Below are positions 34,569 to 42,973 of a stretch of 64,000 bases of DNA, in pieces. The stretch spans positions 8,678 to 72,677 of the forward strand of contig DATAUC010000023.1 of NCBI GenBank assembly GCA_036268485.1, written 5' to 3'. The DNA is from Bog-473 sp036268485. Its GTDB lineage: Bacteria; Actinomycetota; Acidimicrobiia; Acidimicrobiales; RAAP-2. The translations under genes were made by a program, and so were the position numbers. Positions within the stretch are counted from its first letter, which is position 1. Each line of letters opens with the position of its first letter. The notes below the pieces were generated by a model. The model had not been told where the DNA came from. It saw only the letters and a list, made by a program, of their open reading frames with translations, and made no database searches.

Positions 34569-35228
34569 GTGGCAAACCCAGCGCGCACGAGAAGGCCGAC
34601 CGCAGAAGTCCGACAACTTCTCCTGGATGCCGGCAATGAAGTCTTCAAGCGGAAGGGGTATGCGGCCGCCACGACCGACGATATCGCAGCCGAAGCTGGG
34701 GTGGCCAGGACCCTTATTTTCCGACACTTCGGGAGCAAGTCGGAGTTGTTTCGGGCATCTCAACTCGAGCCGTTCGTCGATCTGCTCACCGAGTTCCGTG
34801 CTTCCTGGGATGCCCAAGTTGATGTCGTATGGGACGAACAACGCCTCATGCACACGATGGTGGGGATCATGTACGACAGCTTTCGAGCCCACCGAACTGG
34901 GCTTCTCGGTATTGCATCCGTGGCCGAGGGGGACCCTGAAGCCGCCAAGGAAACCAGAGAGGTGCTCGACCAGGTCTTCGCAGATGTCGTGGCCATCGGC
35001 GAAAAAGAAGCACAACGACGCGGCTGGTTTTCCGAAGACGACCTTGAGCTTTCGATCCGCATGATCATGGGCACCGTCGCCTCCATGTCGGTCTTGGACT
35101 TGTTCTTCGTCCCGGTGGGCCGGCATCGACCATCACGAGACAAGATCGTCGATCACCTCACCGCATTGGTGCTCTACGGGCTGCGGCTCGAGCCGCCCCC
35201 GGATTTACATCCAGATTCGACTTTGTGA
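34569..35228 (+). CDS. TetR/AcrR-family regulator
   Basis: The 219-residue protein has a TetR HTH at about residues 15-60 (LLLDAGNEVFKRKGYAAATTDDIAAEAGVARTLIFRHFGSKSELF) and a helical effector domain. It starts with GTG. Its HTH closely resembles that of the TetR part of the 45100 gene and that of the 14245 gene. A palindrome just upstream suggests it represses itself; the inverted repeats after it suggest that it also controls the acyl-CoA ligase operon downstream. Confidence 0.9.
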   Translation: MANPARTRRPTAEVRQLLLDAGNEVFKRKGYAAATTDDIAAEAGVARTLIFRHFGSKSELFRASQLEPFVDLLTEFRASWDAQVDVVWDEQRLMHTMVGIMYDSFRAHRTGLLGIASVAEGDPEAAKETREVLDQVFADVVAIGEKEAQRRGWFSEDDLELSIRMIMGTVASMSVLDLFFVPVGRHRPSRDKIVDHLTALVLYGLRLEPPPDLHPDSTL

Positions 35229-35285
35229 CCAACTGTCGCTTGACGGCGACCACGTTCGGTTGGTAACTTTCTGTCGCTAGGCGAC
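35225..35285. promoter_or_regulatory. Nested inverted repeats between TetR and acyl-CoA ligase
   Basis: The 20-bp element GTGACCAACTGTCGCTTGAC (35225-35244) begins a set of nested repeats. The outer pair is ACCAAC (35228-35233) with GTTGGT (35259-35264); the inner pair is GTCGC (35235-35239) with GCGAC (35246-35250). A further palindrome, GTCGC-TAG-GCGAC, lies at 35273-35285. It overlaps the TetR stop codon and ends about 118 bp before the ligase start. It could act as operator, terminator or both. Confidence 0.5.
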
Positions 35286-35402
35286 GTGAAATCTCCATGA
35301 CCTAGCGGACCGAAATGCGTCCAAATAGGGGATTCTGTTGGGTTATTGGGGGCCTCACATGGGATGTGGCAATCAGTTCGGCTGTTCTGCTCCGGCACAA
35401 CA

Positions 35403-36959
35403 ATGACAACGACTCTTGGTGACTTGGTTCGCCTCCACGGAGCGAAGCGTCCCGATCATCCGTACCTCCAGTTTGAGGATCGAACAGACACCTTTGGCTA
35501 CCTCGACGAGGTCACGAACCGACTCGCTGGTGGGCTGACCTCGGCTGGTGTGACGGTCGGTGATCGAGTTGCCCTGTTGGCCAAGAACAATCCGGCGTGC
35601 TTTGAGCTGATGTTCGCGGCAGCCAAATGCAATGCGGTATTCGTACCGATCAATTGGCGACTCACGGCATCCGAAGTGGCGACCATCGTTCGAGATTCAC
35701 AGGCGAAGGTGCTCGTCGTTGAAAGCGAATTCGTGCCCTGCCTGAGCGACATCTCCAGTCAAGAATCACACGTGGGCACGATCGTCGTTCTGGGTAGATC
35801 GAACGAGTACCCAAGTTACGAAGAGTGGGTGCAAGAATTCGAACCCATCGATACCGGGCTTCAGGCCCAGCCCGAAGACGTCTGCCTCCAGCTCTATACC
35901 TCTGGAACCACGGGTACCCCCAAAGGTGCACAGCTGACCAACGAGAGCTTGCTCGGACATATGGCTTCTTCGGCCACTCTTTGGGGCTACGACTCCGAGA
36001 GCGTCAACCTCGTGGTGAGTCCTTTGTTCCACGTCGGCGGGACCGGCACGGCGCTCCTGAGCATTCTTAATGGAGCGACCACCGTCCTCTTGCGGGAAGT
36101 CAACGTTGAAGAGATCAAGCGAGTCTTCTCGGCTCATCGCGTGACGAACACGCTCCTCGTTCCCGCCATCATCCAACTCCTCATTGACGACCCAGATATC
36201 AAGGCCGTTGATTGGTCGACGTTGCGCACTCTCATGTACGGCGCCTCCCCCATCTCTGAGACCTTGCTCCGAAAAGCGATGAACATCATGGACTGTGACT
36301 TTGTTCAGCTCTATGGCATCACCGAGACAAGTGGATGCGTGAGTTGCCTCTCACCGGTAGATCACGACCCGGTCGAGCGCCCAGAGCTTCTTCGCTCATG
36401 CGGAAAGCCATTGCCGTGGGTGGAAGTGAAGATCGTCGATCCTGATTCACTACAAACTCTGCCGGCTCATGAGGCGGGCGAGATTTGGGCCCGGTCGACG
36501 CAGAACATGCTCGGCTACTGGAACCAATCTGAGGCCACCGACGCAGCCATCACGGCTGACGGGTGGTTCCGGACCGGCGATGCCGGCTACTTCGACGACG
36601 AGGGCTTTCTCTATCTGCATGACCGGATCAAGGACATGATCGTGTCCGGCGCTGAAAACATCTACCCAGCTGAAGTCGAGAACGCCCTCATGGGCTACCC
36701 GGGCATCGCTGACGTCGGCGTGATCGGCGTACCCGATGAGCGCTGGGGCGAGACGCCAAAGGCGGTTGTCGTCCTCGTCGAAGGTTCACCGGCGACAGCC
36801 GACGACATCATCGCCTACTGCCGAACTCAGATGGCCGGATTCAAGTGCCCTACTTCAGTGGACTTCGTCGCTGCGCTTCCCCGAAATCCGTCCGGGAAGA
36901 TCCTCAAGCGCGAATTGCGGGAACCGTACTGGCAGGGCCGTGAGCGGCGCGTCGGTTAG
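35403..36959 (+). CDS. Acyl-CoA ligase (AMP-forming)
   Basis: The 518-residue protein has the ANL signatures: P-loop LQLYTSGTTGTPKGAQLTN near residue 165, the YGITETSG motif, GWFRTGDAGYFDDEGFLYLHDR, IVSGAENIYPAEVENAL and the lysine loop PRNPSGKILKREL. It should form acyl-CoA from the free acid made by the oxygenases or imported directly. The start ATG at 35403 lacks a good ribosome site, and an ATG at 35364 is possible. It opens a run of seven closely spaced genes that ends with the acyl-CoA dehydrogenase at 42639. Confidence 0.92.
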   Translation: MTTTLGDLVRLHGAKRPDHPYLQFEDRTDTFGYLDEVTNRLAGGLTSAGVTVGDRVALLAKNNPACFELMFAAAKCNAVFVPINWRLTASEVATIVRDSQAKVLVVESEFVPCLSDISSQESHVGTIVVLGRSNEYPSYEEWVQEFEPIDTGLQAQPEDVCLQLYTSGTTGTPKGAQLTNESLLGHMASSATLWGYDSESVNLVVSPLFHVGGTGTALLSILNGATTVLLREVNVEEIKRVFSAHRVTNTLLVPAIIQLLIDDPDIKAVDWSTLRTLMYGASPISETLLRKAMNIMDCDFVQLYGITETSGCVSCLSPVDHDPVERPELLRSCGKPLPWVEVKIVDPDSLQTLPAHEAGEIWARSTQNMLGYWNQSEATDAAITADGWFRTGDAGYFDDEGFLYLHDRIKDMIVSGAENIYPAEVENALMGYPGIADVGVIGVPDERWGETPKAVVVLVEGSPATADDIIAYCRTQMAGFKCPTSVDFVAALPRNPSGKILKRELREPYWQGRERRVG

Positions 36960-36976
36960 ATCTACGAGGTAGTCGA

Positions 36977-37939
36977 ATGAAAATAGGAATTAATGCGGCC
37001 GGCGTCGTGGCGAGAGGGACCTCCTTGCGGGGCATCGTGGCCCATGCCGTGGCGGCTGAATCGGACGGCTTTGCTTCGTATTGGATGCCACAGATGGCAG
37101 TGCCCGATGCGCTCACCGCAATTGCCGCCATGGGAACGGCGACGTCAACCATTGAAATCGGGACCGCAGTTGTGCCCATTTGGCCCCGCCATCCATTGAT
37201 GCTGGCGGGCCAAGTCCTGACCACCCAAGAGGCCGTCGACAATCGATTGGTGCTGGGAATCGGGCTCGCACACAAAGGGATTGTCGAATCCACCTTCAAG
37301 ATCCCTTTTCAAGCCATGGCGTCCCAAATGGACGACTACCTGTCGGTTCTCCTCCCTGCTCTCTCGGACCGTTCGGTCAGGTTCACAGGTGACTATTGGT
37401 CAGGGGAAGACGACCTCTCTGGATCGTGCAAGGACGTTATCTCTCCCCCCGTTCTGTTGGCCGCCATGGGACCGCGAATGCTCCGCATGGCGGGCGAACG
37501 TACTGATGGCACCATCCTCTGGCTCAGTGGAGCCCGCACCATCGCAAATACGATTCGACCGGCGCTCGAAGAGGCCGCCGCTTCCGCAGACCGACCGTCA
37601 CCCCGGATCGTCGCTGGCCTTCCTGTCTGCGTCACGACCGACCCCGAGCGAGCCCGCCGCCGCATAGGTCGAGCGCTAGCCGCGTACGAGGGATTCGCGT
37701 CGTACCGGGCGGTACTCGATCTCGAAGGTGTCGAAGGCCCAGCCGACGTGGCGCTTGTCGGCGGCCCCGATGACATTGAGGCCGGGCTTGCCGCGCTCGC
37801 CGAGTCGGGGGTCACGGAATTCGCCGCCACGGAGTTTGGTACCGATCCAGACGAGATCGTGGCCACTCGAGCCGCCCTGATGGTTGCCGCTTCTCGCTCT
37901 GCAGACACTGACGCAGAAGTAATCCAAATTCGAAGCTGA
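36977..37939 (+). CDS. LLM-class oxidoreductase (F420/FMN)
   Basis: The 320-residue protein is a luciferase-like barrel: IEIGTAVVPIWPRHPLMLAGQVLTT near residue 60, RLVLGIGLAH, and a phosphate-binding LLAAMGPRMLRMAGE segment. The order fits F420-dependent dehydrogenases/reductases of actinobacteria, though FMN-dependent type II Baeyer-Villiger enzymes share the fold. It lies 17 bp after the ligase gene and 25 bp before the mutase. It could oxidise or reduce a CoA-bound or ring ketone intermediate. Confidence 0.85.
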   Translation: MKIGINAAGVVARGTSLRGIVAHAVAAESDGFASYWMPQMAVPDALTAIAAMGTATSTIEIGTAVVPIWPRHPLMLAGQVLTTQEAVDNRLVLGIGLAHKGIVESTFKIPFQAMASQMDDYLSVLLPALSDRSVRFTGDYWSGEDDLSGSCKDVISPPVLLAAMGPRMLRMAGERTDGTILWLSGARTIANTIRPALEEAAASADRPSPRIVAGLPVCVTTDPERARRRIGRALAAYEGFASYRAVLDLEGVEGPADVALVGGPDDIEAGLAALAESGVTEFAATEFGTDPDEIVATRAALMVAASRSADTDAEVIQIRS

Positions 37940-37964
37940 GTGGACATGACTCTGGAGGTACGGA

Positions 37965-39626
37965 ATGCAGACTGACGAAGTCAGCGAAGCCGAAGACGTC
38001 GCCCGGTGGCGCAAAGAGAACGCCAAGAAGTTGGACAGCATTGCGCCTCGGCCTTCGCTGACCGGTGAACCGCTCGACGTGCTCTTCGGTCCCCGGCCCG
38101 ATGAAGAGGATGACAAGTACCGCCAGGACGTAGGTCTTCCTGGAGAGTTCCCCTACACCCGGGGCGTCTACCCGGCCATGTACCGCGACCGACTGTGGCA
38201 GATGCGCCTGTATTCAGGTTTCGGGGATGCCGAGAGCACCAACGAGCGGTGGCGCTTCCTGCTGGCCCACGGCAACAACGGGGTGAGCGCCGCATTTGAC
38301 CTTCCGACCCAGGTCGGGCTCGATTCGGATGCCCCCGAGTCCATAGCGGAAGCCGGGAGAGTCGGCGTCGCCGTGGACTGCGTTAAAGACTTCGAGCGAA
38401 TGTTCGCCGGGCTACCGGTCAAGGACATGGGCATTTCCCTCAACGCCCATAGCACCGCTCCCTTCGTCTTGGCCCTATTCCTGGTGGCCATGGAGCGGCA
38501 GGGGGTCAGTCCAAGCGAAATCAACGGCTCCATGACCACGGACGTACTCAAGGACTACGTCGCTCGAGGCACTTGGATTTACCCACCCAAGCATGGAATC
38601 AGGATGGTGGGCGACATCCTTGAATACTGCTCAAAGGAAATGCCCCGCTTCTATCCCTTGGTGATTCGAGGGCCAGACATGCGGGACGCCGGAGCAAACG
38701 CTATCCAGGAAGTGGCCTTTGCCTTCGCCAACGCAGTCACCTATTTGGAGTACGCGGTCGAACGCAACTTGGGCATCGACACCATCGCCACCCGGCTGTC
38801 CGCCCAGTTCTACTACTACGGAGACTTCCTGCAGGAAGCAGCAAAGACGCGGGCCGCTCGACGTATTTGGTCACGGTTGCTGCATGATCGATTCGGAGCC
38901 AAAGACAAGGCGTCCGGCCTCCTCCGAATTACTGCTTCGGTCGGCGGCACCCATTTTCAGGTGCACGAGCCGGAAACCAACATCATCAGGGGAACGCTCG
39001 GGTGTCTGGGTGCTGTGCTCGGTGGATGCCAGGGCATGCTTCTGGCTGGTTACGACGAGGCCTTCGACATCCCGACCGAAGAAACGGCTCGAATCGCCCT
39101 GCGGACACAACAAATCGTTGGCTACGAATCTGACGCTACTGCGGTCTCGGACCCTCTCGGAGGGTCTTGGTTCGTCGAGCAGATGACGGATGAGATCGAA
39201 TCGCTCATCCTCAAGACCATGCAAGAGATTGACGATATGGGTGGCTCAGTCGTCGCCATCGAAAGCGGCTATATGCAGCGAGAAATCGCCAGCTCGGCGT
39301 ACTCCCAAGAGCGCCGTGAGCAGAGCGGTGAAAAACCGATCGTGGCCGTGAATATTCATGAGGGTCAGAGCGAACCGACAGAACTCGTCGTTCATGCTCC
39401 CGATGGAAAGGTGGCCGAACGTCAACGAGCGCAGCTCGAAGCTCTCAAGGCAGCACGGGACAATGTCGAGACGACGCGACAACTCGGCCGATTGCGTGAC
39501 GCCGCAGAACAGGAGATCAACATGATGCCCATCATGATGGACTGCGCTCGGGCCGATGCGACCTTGGGCGAGATGGTCGACGTCCTTCGAGGAGTCTTCG
39601 GAGAATTCAAGGAGCCAGCACTGTGA
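37965..39626 (+). CDS. B12-dependent acyl-CoA mutase, large subunit, divergent active site
   Basis: The 553-residue protein has the substrate barrel of two-subunit mutases (IcmA/HcmA length) and the EFPYTRGVYPAMY start. By my alignment to methylmalonyl-CoA mutase (MCM, Propionibacterium numbering), Tyr89 and Arg207, which bind the carboxylate, are kept as Tyr83 and Arg201. But His244 is Asp238 (RGPDMRDAG), Gln197 is Thr191, and the nearly invariant SLHTN is replaced by GMLLA at 357-361. A new substrate or mechanism is likely. The small subunit, a MaoC-like protein and MeaB follow with four-base overlaps. SD GGAGG is good. Confidence 0.85.
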   Translation: MQTDEVSEAEDVARWRKENAKKLDSIAPRPSLTGEPLDVLFGPRPDEEDDKYRQDVGLPGEFPYTRGVYPAMYRDRLWQMRLYSGFGDAESTNERWRFLLAHGNNGVSAAFDLPTQVGLDSDAPESIAEAGRVGVAVDCVKDFERMFAGLPVKDMGISLNAHSTAPFVLALFLVAMERQGVSPSEINGSMTTDVLKDYVARGTWIYPPKHGIRMVGDILEYCSKEMPRFYPLVIRGPDMRDAGANAIQEVAFAFANAVTYLEYAVERNLGIDTIATRLSAQFYYYGDFLQEAAKTRAARRIWSRLLHDRFGAKDKASGLLRITASVGGTHFQVHEPETNIIRGTLGCLGAVLGGCQGMLLAGYDEAFDIPTEETARIALRTQQIVGYESDATAVSDPLGGSWFVEQMTDEIESLILKTMQEIDDMGGSVVAIESGYMQREIASSAYSQERREQSGEKPIVAVNIHEGQSEPTELVVHAPDGKVAERQRAQLEALKAARDNVETTRQLGRLRDAAEQEINMMPIMMDCARADATLGEMVDVLRGVFGEFKEPAL

Positions 39627-40048
39627 ACACACCGACACTCGACCAAACAGACCGACAAGTCCGAGTCCTGGTCGCCAAGCTGGGCCTTGATGGGCATGAC
39701 CGGGGCGCCAAGGTCGTTGCCCATGCCCTGCGTGATGCCGGCTTCGAAGTCATCTATACCGGGTTGCGCCGAACGGCCAACGAAGTTGTCGCCATGGCGA
39801 TTGACGAAGACGTCGATGTCATTGGCCTTTCCATATTGTCGGGGGCCCACTTGGCCCTGGCCCAACAAGTGCTCGACGAATTGAAGCAACGGGAGGTCGA
39901 TGACATCAGTGTCGTCGTCGGGGGCACCGTCTCCCCCAAAGATGCCGTGCTGCTCCGTGAGATGGGCATTGGCGAGGTATTCGGCGTTCGCTCTCCGTTG
40001 GATGAACTTGCTCCACGAGTTCGGGCGCTCGTTGGAGGCTCACGATGA
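39623..40048 (+). CDS. B12-binding small subunit of acyl-CoA mutase
   Basis: The 141-residue protein is a stand-alone cobalamin-binding domain with KLGLDGHDRGAKVV (lower ligand His25 in the DxHxxG motif), LSILSGAH and VVVGGTV. It pairs with the large subunit encoded just before it, as IcmB/HcmB do. It starts with GTG inside a GTGA overlap with the large-subunit stop, and AAGGAGCC precedes it. It needs adenosylcobalamin; no B12-synthesis or adenosyltransferase gene is in the window. Confidence 0.94.
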   Translation: MNTPTLDQTDRQVRVLVAKLGLDGHDRGAKVVAHALRDAGFEVIYTGLRRTANEVVAMAIDEDVDVIGLSILSGAHLALAQQVLDELKQREVDDISVVVGGTVSPKDAVLLREMGIGEVFGVRSPLDELAPRVRALVGGSR

Positions 40049-40473
40049 CAACACTGGAGGTTGGAGCACGCCTGCAGGGAAGTTCGCGGACGATAACCGA
40101 TGCAGAGATCTCGCTGCTGCCGTCGATCATGGGGGTGACAAGTCCCCTCTTCCACGACGAAGAGACGGCCCGCAAGGGACCGCTCGGACGCCGGGTCCTC
40201 TATGGACCAGCGCTCCTGGGCATTGCAGTGGCCGGCACGGAGTTCCTTTTGCACGGCAAAGTAATCGGCCTTATCGGGCTCACCGATGTGCGATTTCGCC
40301 AGACTGTCGGAGTGGGCGACACCATCACCCCCTACCTCAACGTCGAAGAACGAATTCTCAAGCCGGAGAAGGCGGGTGACCTCTTGATCATTTCGGACGA
40401 AGTGTTCAATCAGGAGGGAGCAACGGTCCTGGAGTTCCGCCGCACCGTCATGGTGCGGCGATTGGATCAATGA
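40045..40473 (+). CDS. MaoC-like hotdog protein of the mutase operon
   Basis: The 142-residue hotdog protein has MaoC-type TSPLFHDEETARKGPLGRRVLYGPALLG, but the aspartate of the hydratase D-x-N-P-x-H motif is replaced by valine (MGVTSPLFHD). It ends with VLEFRRTVMVRR. It may hydrate an unsaturated CoA ester made by or for the mutase, or be a thioesterase-like variant. Overlap of four bases with both neighbours (small subunit and meaB) shows tight coupling. Between mutase subunit and MeaB, a metabolic partner is more likely than a passenger. Confidence 0.78.
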   Translation: MTTLEVGARLQGSSRTITDAEISLLPSIMGVTSPLFHDEETARKGPLGRRVLYGPALLGIAVAGTEFLLHGKVIGLIGLTDVRFRQTVGVGDTITPYLNVEERILKPEKAGDLLIISDEVFNQEGATVLEFRRTVMVRRLDQ

Positions 40474-41432
40474 CACCGAGCCCCATTGATGTGCCTGGTG
40501 GCTTCAGGCGAGGAGATCGCAGAGCCCTGGCTCGTCTGCTGACTTGGCTTGAAGCAGGCGAACAACGGGGCATAGACGTCATCGCCTCAATCTCGCCTCC
40601 GCAGATGCCGGCGCACGTTGTGGGCATCACGGGGGCGCCAGGTGCGGGGAAATCCACCCTGACAAACCAACTCGTGGCTGAGGCGAGGCAACGAAATGAA
40701 ACCATCGCCGTTCTCGCCATTGACCCGTCGAGTCCGTTTACTGGTGGTGCCATTCTTGGAGACCGGATCCGGATGAGTCAGCACGTGAACGATCCAGGCG
40801 TCTACATACGTTCCATGGCGGCGCGCAGCATGCTGGGCGGCCTCGCCCTGGCCGTCCCAGCCACCATCCGGGCCCTCACCGCCTTTGGGTTTGACTGGGT
40901 GATCGTTGAGACCGTCGGCGTCGGCCAAGCGGAAGTGGACATTGTGGGTCAAGCCGACACCACGCTCGTCGTCCTCAATCCTGGTTGGGGCGACGATATC
41001 CAAGCGAGCAAGGCCGGCCTCTTGGAGATTGCCGATCTCTTTGTGGTGAACAAGGCCGATCGACCGGGCGTTCGAGACACCGTGCGCCAAATATCCGACA
41101 TGCTCGAACTGGCCATTCCCAGACCGTGGAGTCCAGTGGTGCGTTGTTGCACTGCTGAGAGCGGAGAGGGTGTTGACGCGGTGTGGGAGTCAATTCGGGA
41201 CCATCGATCACATGTGACCAGCTCAGGGTCACTCGAGGCGGATCGCACCCACCGTCGTATTCGGGATCTCCGTTCCGCCGTTCACTTCGTGGTCACCAGA
41301 GAAGCAGACACGTGGCTAGAGAGCGACGAGGCGAAAGCGCTTCTGGCGCTCGTCACTTCGGGCGAACTCGACCCTCTGGTCGTGGCCAGCCAATTTCACG
41401 CTTGTGAACTCGCAACATTTGAATCGTCGTAG
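40470..41432 (+). CDS. meaB: MeaB/ArgK-type G-protein chaperone of the mutase
   Basis: The 320-residue GTPase has Walker A GITGAPGAGKST at residues 52-63, AIDPSSPFTGGAILGDRIRM, the switch region VIVETVGVGQAEVDI and NKAD for guanine recognition. It loads adenosylcobalamin and protects mutases of the MCM/Icm/Hcm families from inactivation. Its presence confirms that the genes upstream encode a working adenosylcobalamin mutase. It overlaps the MaoC-like gene by four bases. Confidence 0.94.
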   Translation: MTPSPIDVPGGFRRGDRRALARLLTWLEAGEQRGIDVIASISPPQMPAHVVGITGAPGAGKSTLTNQLVAEARQRNETIAVLAIDPSSPFTGGAILGDRIRMSQHVNDPGVYIRSMAARSMLGGLALAVPATIRALTAFGFDWVIVETVGVGQAEVDIVGQADTTLVVLNPGWGDDIQASKAGLLEIADLFVVNKADRPGVRDTVRQISDMLELAIPRPWSPVVRCCTAESGEGVDAVWESIRDHRSHVTSSGSLEADRTHRRIRDLRSAVHFVVTREADTWLESDEAKALLALVTSGELDPLVVASQFHACELATFESS

Positions 41433-41442
41433 AGGAGAACAG

Positions 41443-42639
41443 ATGGCATCTGCCGGAACAACCATTGGGAGCCTTGACGCCACAACGAAGGCGGCGCTTT
41501 CGGAGGAGCAAATAGCCCTTCGTCAGGCTGTCCGTTCGTTCATGGATACGAGAATCGAGCCAATTATCGCCGAATGCGAGAGGGAAGGCCGGCTCCCAGT
41601 CGAGGTGCTCACGGATCTTGCTCAATTTGGGTACCTCGGTGGCATTCTGGCCGAGGATCGGGGTGGCATGGGTCTCACCTATACCGATCTGGCCGTCATC
41701 ATGGAGGAAGCCGGATACCACTGGATGTCGCTGCGCTCGACGTTGAGCGTCATCAATATGGTTGCGCTGATGTTGGATCGGGCCGCTTCGGACGTACAGC
41801 GCAAGACGTACCTGGAGCCGCTGCTGCGTGGGGAGCGACTGTGTTGGTTCGGCCTGACCGAACCGGAACACGGGTCAGACGTACGGGTGCTCAACACTGT
41901 GGCAGTGGAGGACAGTTCCGGAGACTTTCGGATCAGTGGGACCAAGCTGTGGATTACCAATGGTGCCATCGGTGACTTCGGAATTGTGCTGGCCAATGTG
42001 AAACGTCTTGATGGTACGGAAGGAGGCCTCACGGCGTTCCTCATTGATCCATCGCTGTGCACCTTCGAAGGTCATCGGATCGAGACCATGTTCATTAAGG
42101 CAACGACGACATCCGAACTGGTCTTTGATGAGACCATCGTCAGCGCCGACATGATGGTTGGCGAAGTGGGCATGGGCCACTCCCTCTTCATGAAGGGACT
42201 CGATCTGGGTCGGCTCAATGTGGCCATGGGTGCCATCGGAACGGGGCAACGAGCCCTCGACATGTCGATTCGCTACGCCCGTGAACACGAGCAATTTGGC
42301 AAGCGCATAGGTGAGTTTCAGCTTGTTCAAGAGTTGATTGCCGACATGCGAATGCAGAGTTGCGCGGCCCGAGCCCTCGGCTACGCCACGGCGCGTATGC
42401 TTGACGCTGGTGGCGTGAACCAAACCGATTGTGCTGTGGCCAAGTTATTTGCCACCGAGACAGCCTTTTCCATCGCCGACAAAGCCCTTCAAGTGCACGG
42501 AGGCATGGGTCTCAGTATGGAATACGGCCTGGAACGGATCTTCCGCGACACCCGGGGCGGTCGAACTGTAGAAGGAACACCGCAAATACAGCGCCTCGTC
42601 ATTGCTCGTGACCAGTTGGGAATTTCAGCCTTCAACTAG
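41443..42639 (+). CDS. Acyl-CoA dehydrogenase (glutaryl/short-chain-like)
   Basis: The 398-residue protein has LSEEQIALRQAVRSFMDTRIEP, WFGLTEPEHGSD, the FAD-binding WITNGAIGDFGIVLA region, and the C-terminal catalytic glutamate in RGGRTVEGTPQIQRLVIAR, as in most acyl-CoA dehydrogenases. Its first domain (YHWMSLRSTLSVINMVALML) resembles glutaryl-CoA dehydrogenase relatives. ATG at 41443 follows AGGAGA. It is the last gene of the plus-strand run and is followed by a strong hairpin terminator. Electrons should go to ETF. Confidence 0.9.
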   Translation: MASAGTTIGSLDATTKAALSEEQIALRQAVRSFMDTRIEPIIAECEREGRLPVEVLTDLAQFGYLGGILAEDRGGMGLTYTDLAVIMEEAGYHWMSLRSTLSVINMVALMLDRAASDVQRKTYLEPLLRGERLCWFGLTEPEHGSDVRVLNTVAVEDSSGDFRISGTKLWITNGAIGDFGIVLANVKRLDGTEGGLTAFLIDPSLCTFEGHRIETMFIKATTTSELVFDETIVSADMMVGEVGMGHSLFMKGLDLGRLNVAMGAIGTGQRALDMSIRYAREHEQFGKRIGEFQLVQELIADMRMQSCAARALGYATARMLDAGGVNQTDCAVAKLFATETAFSIADKALQVHGGMGLSMEYGLERIFRDTRGGRTVEGTPQIQRLVIARDQLGISAFN

Positions 42640-42672
42640 GGAGACGGCACCTCGATCCCCTTGCGGGGGTCG

Positions 42673-42714
42673 GCCGTTGCCGACGCGGAGGGGGGTCCTC
42701 GCGTCGGCAACGGC
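42673..42714. terminator. Strong bidirectional terminator
   Basis: A perfect 15-bp stem (GCCGTTGCCGACGCG with CGCGTCGGCAACGGC) and 12-base loop lies between convergent genes: the acyl-CoA dehydrogenase (stop 42639) and the lipoyl domain gene (stop 42731). A smaller hairpin, GATCCCC-TTGC-GGGGGTC, adjoins it at 42655-42672. AAAACA follows the plus arm. Confidence 0.85.
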
Positions 42715-42730
42715 ACGAAAACAGGCCATC

Positions 42731-42961
42731 TCAGTCGATTTCTCCCAGCAAGGTGCCGACGTCATACGTCTCTCCTTCTTCGCCAATCTGGTGAAGAACT
42801 CCGGCAACGGGAGCCTCGATCTCCGATTCGACCTTGTCCGTTTCGATTGTGTAGATGGCTTCGCCTGCCTTCACCGTGGCTCCGTCTGGAACGAGCCACG
42901 AGGAAAGGGTGCCCTCGGTCATTCCCACACCGAGACGTGGAACAATGATGGATGTCGACAT
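42731..42961 (-). CDS. Stand-alone lipoyl domain protein
   Basis: The whole 76-residue protein is one lipoyl domain: IIVPRLGVGMTEGTLSSWLV, the ETDKVE turn with the lipoylated Lys43, and APVAGVLHQIGEEGETY. In ordinary dehydrogenase complexes this domain is fused to E2. Here the E2 core is a separate gene at 48751 and E1 is at 28153-30134. The lysine turn reads as lipoyl (DKVE), not biotinyl (AMKM). It lies 12 bp after the crotonase gene on the same strand. Confidence 0.9.
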   Translation of the reverse strand: MSTSIIVPRLGVGMTEGTLSSWLVPDGATVKAGEAIYTIETDKVESEIEAPVAGVLHQIGEEGETYDVGTLLGEID

Positions 42962-42973
42962 ACCTTTTTCCTC

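Noticed and set aside
37965..39626. Simple methylmalonyl-CoA, isobutyryl-CoA or 2-hydroxyisobutyryl-CoA mutase
   Set aside because: Residues that define the isobutyryl (Phe/Gln) and hydroxyisobutyryl (Ile/Asp) types are absent, and residues common to all classes are changed, so no standard name is justified.
42731..42961. Biotin carrier protein for the carboxylase
   Set aside because: The lysine turn is DKVE, typical of lipoyl domains, and the carboxylase alpha subunit already has its own AMKM biotinyl domain.
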